Assembly (NCBI RefSeq): GCF_004354915.1 | Contig: NZ_SMSI01000003.1 | Span: 311,501-375,500 of the forward strand | DNA: 64,000 nucleotides | Source of the DNA: Pseudohoeflea suaedae | Lineage (GTDB): Bacteria > Pseudomonadota > Alphaproteobacteria > Rhizobiales > Rhizobiaceae | Direction of reading: 5' to 3' | Shown: in pieces, positions 63,764-64,000 of the stretch | Layout of the letters: every line of letters starts with the position of its first letter | Numbering within the stretch: the first letter of the stretch is position 1 | The notes under the pieces: generated by a model | Databases searched by the model: none | Told to the model about the DNA's origin: nothing | The model's input: only the letters and a program-made list of their open reading frames with translations | Position numbers and translations under genes: made by a program

Positions 63764-64000
63764 TCAGGCCTCTTTTTGATCCGGCTTGCCGGAAGTCTGG
63801 CGTATCGCCCTGAGACGTTTGCGCTTGGCGAAATAAGTGCGGATGCGCGAGCGGATTTCGGGCAGGTCGAGGAAGATCGGCAGGCTGGTGGCGGGTGCTA
63901 CCGGCTCCATCGAGACGCCGACCTTGGAAATGCGGCCGTTCTCGTCGGTATCCACCACGATCAGCACGATGTTGTGCAGTCTTACCCGGTCTCCGTAATG
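63764..64000 (-). CDS. Conserved hypothetical protein, C-terminal part
   Basis: The frame is open from the right edge of the window to TGA at 63764, giving at least 78 residues. It reads [20 protein letters not shown], then [40 protein letters not shown]. The N-terminus is outside the window. I recognise the sequence as of a small conserved type found beside pgk in Hyphomicrobiales, without assigned function. The basic helix near the end might bind nucleic acid. Confidence 0.7.
   Translation of the reverse strand, partial: HYGDRVRLHNIVLIVVDTDENGRISKVGVSMEPVAPATSLPIFLDLPEIRSRIRTYFAKRKRLRAIRQTSGKPDQKEA

Overview
The window looks like chromosomal DNA of an alphaproteobacterium of the order Hyphomicrobiales (Rhizobiales). 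The signs are the high GC, dense coding, a glgP-glgB junction of rhizobial type, CpdR and RcdA (CtrA-degradation factors), TTAA-N7-TTAA CtrA boxes, a suhB/MmgR-type small RNA beside an inositol-phosphatase-family gene, a DUF1192 protein and a class I fructose-bisphosphate aldolase near pgk. I cannot name the genus from sequence alone.

Layout. 1-2841: end of a glycogen operon (glgP, then glgB running off the left edge). 3065-9495: a GntR/FCD repressor divergent from a six-gene TRAP operon (dctP, dctQ, dctM, an unlisted 55-residue membrane protein, an IlvD/Edd-family dehydratase and an RraA-family protein), probably for uptake and breakdown of a sugar acid. 9789-33269: a 23.4-kb genomic island in a tRNA-Val(GAC) gene, bounded by a 49-bp direct repeat that is the 3' part of the tRNA. 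33224-42321: tRNA-Val, cpdR, an N-formylglutamate amidohydrolase homologue, an MmgR-like sRNA, a HisN-like phosphatase, a hydrolase, an hsp20 gene, a bufferin-type metal-buffering operon and a threonine aldolase. 42322-64000: gltBD, envelope genes (two SGNH hydrolases, an MltB-type transglycosylase, a beta-barrel protein, NfeD/SPFH), galU, hemH, rcdA, an oxidoreductase, an MFS transporter, a class I aldolase, pgk and a partial conserved gene.

The island is a defence island. It carries a tyrosine integrase with an overlapping HTH gene, a GSU2403-type nucleotidyltransferase-fold gene, a complete type I Zorya system (zorABCD), a decayed IS3 transposase, and then a tightly coupled four-gene operon: MmeI-like DNA methyltransferase, DUF262/HNH (GmrSD-like) protein, SF2 helicase and GIY-YIG nuclease. 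After these come DUF429, a Cys-cluster protein of unknown function, DUF2293 and an XRE regulator. The four-gene methyltransferase operon matches none of the defence systems I can name by composition and is my best candidate for an undescribed system. Several repeat families on the island (palindromes near both ends, a motif shared by two distant upstream regions, clustered inverted repeats) are not explained by its genes.

Outside the island the most interesting signals are regulatory: an MmgR-like sRNA with a palindrome between its -35 and -10, two perfect CtrA boxes flanking a three-hairpin sRNA candidate upstream of rcdA, a possible ROSE thermometer before hsp20, a long inverted repeat before the bufferin operon and a perfect GntR-type operator.
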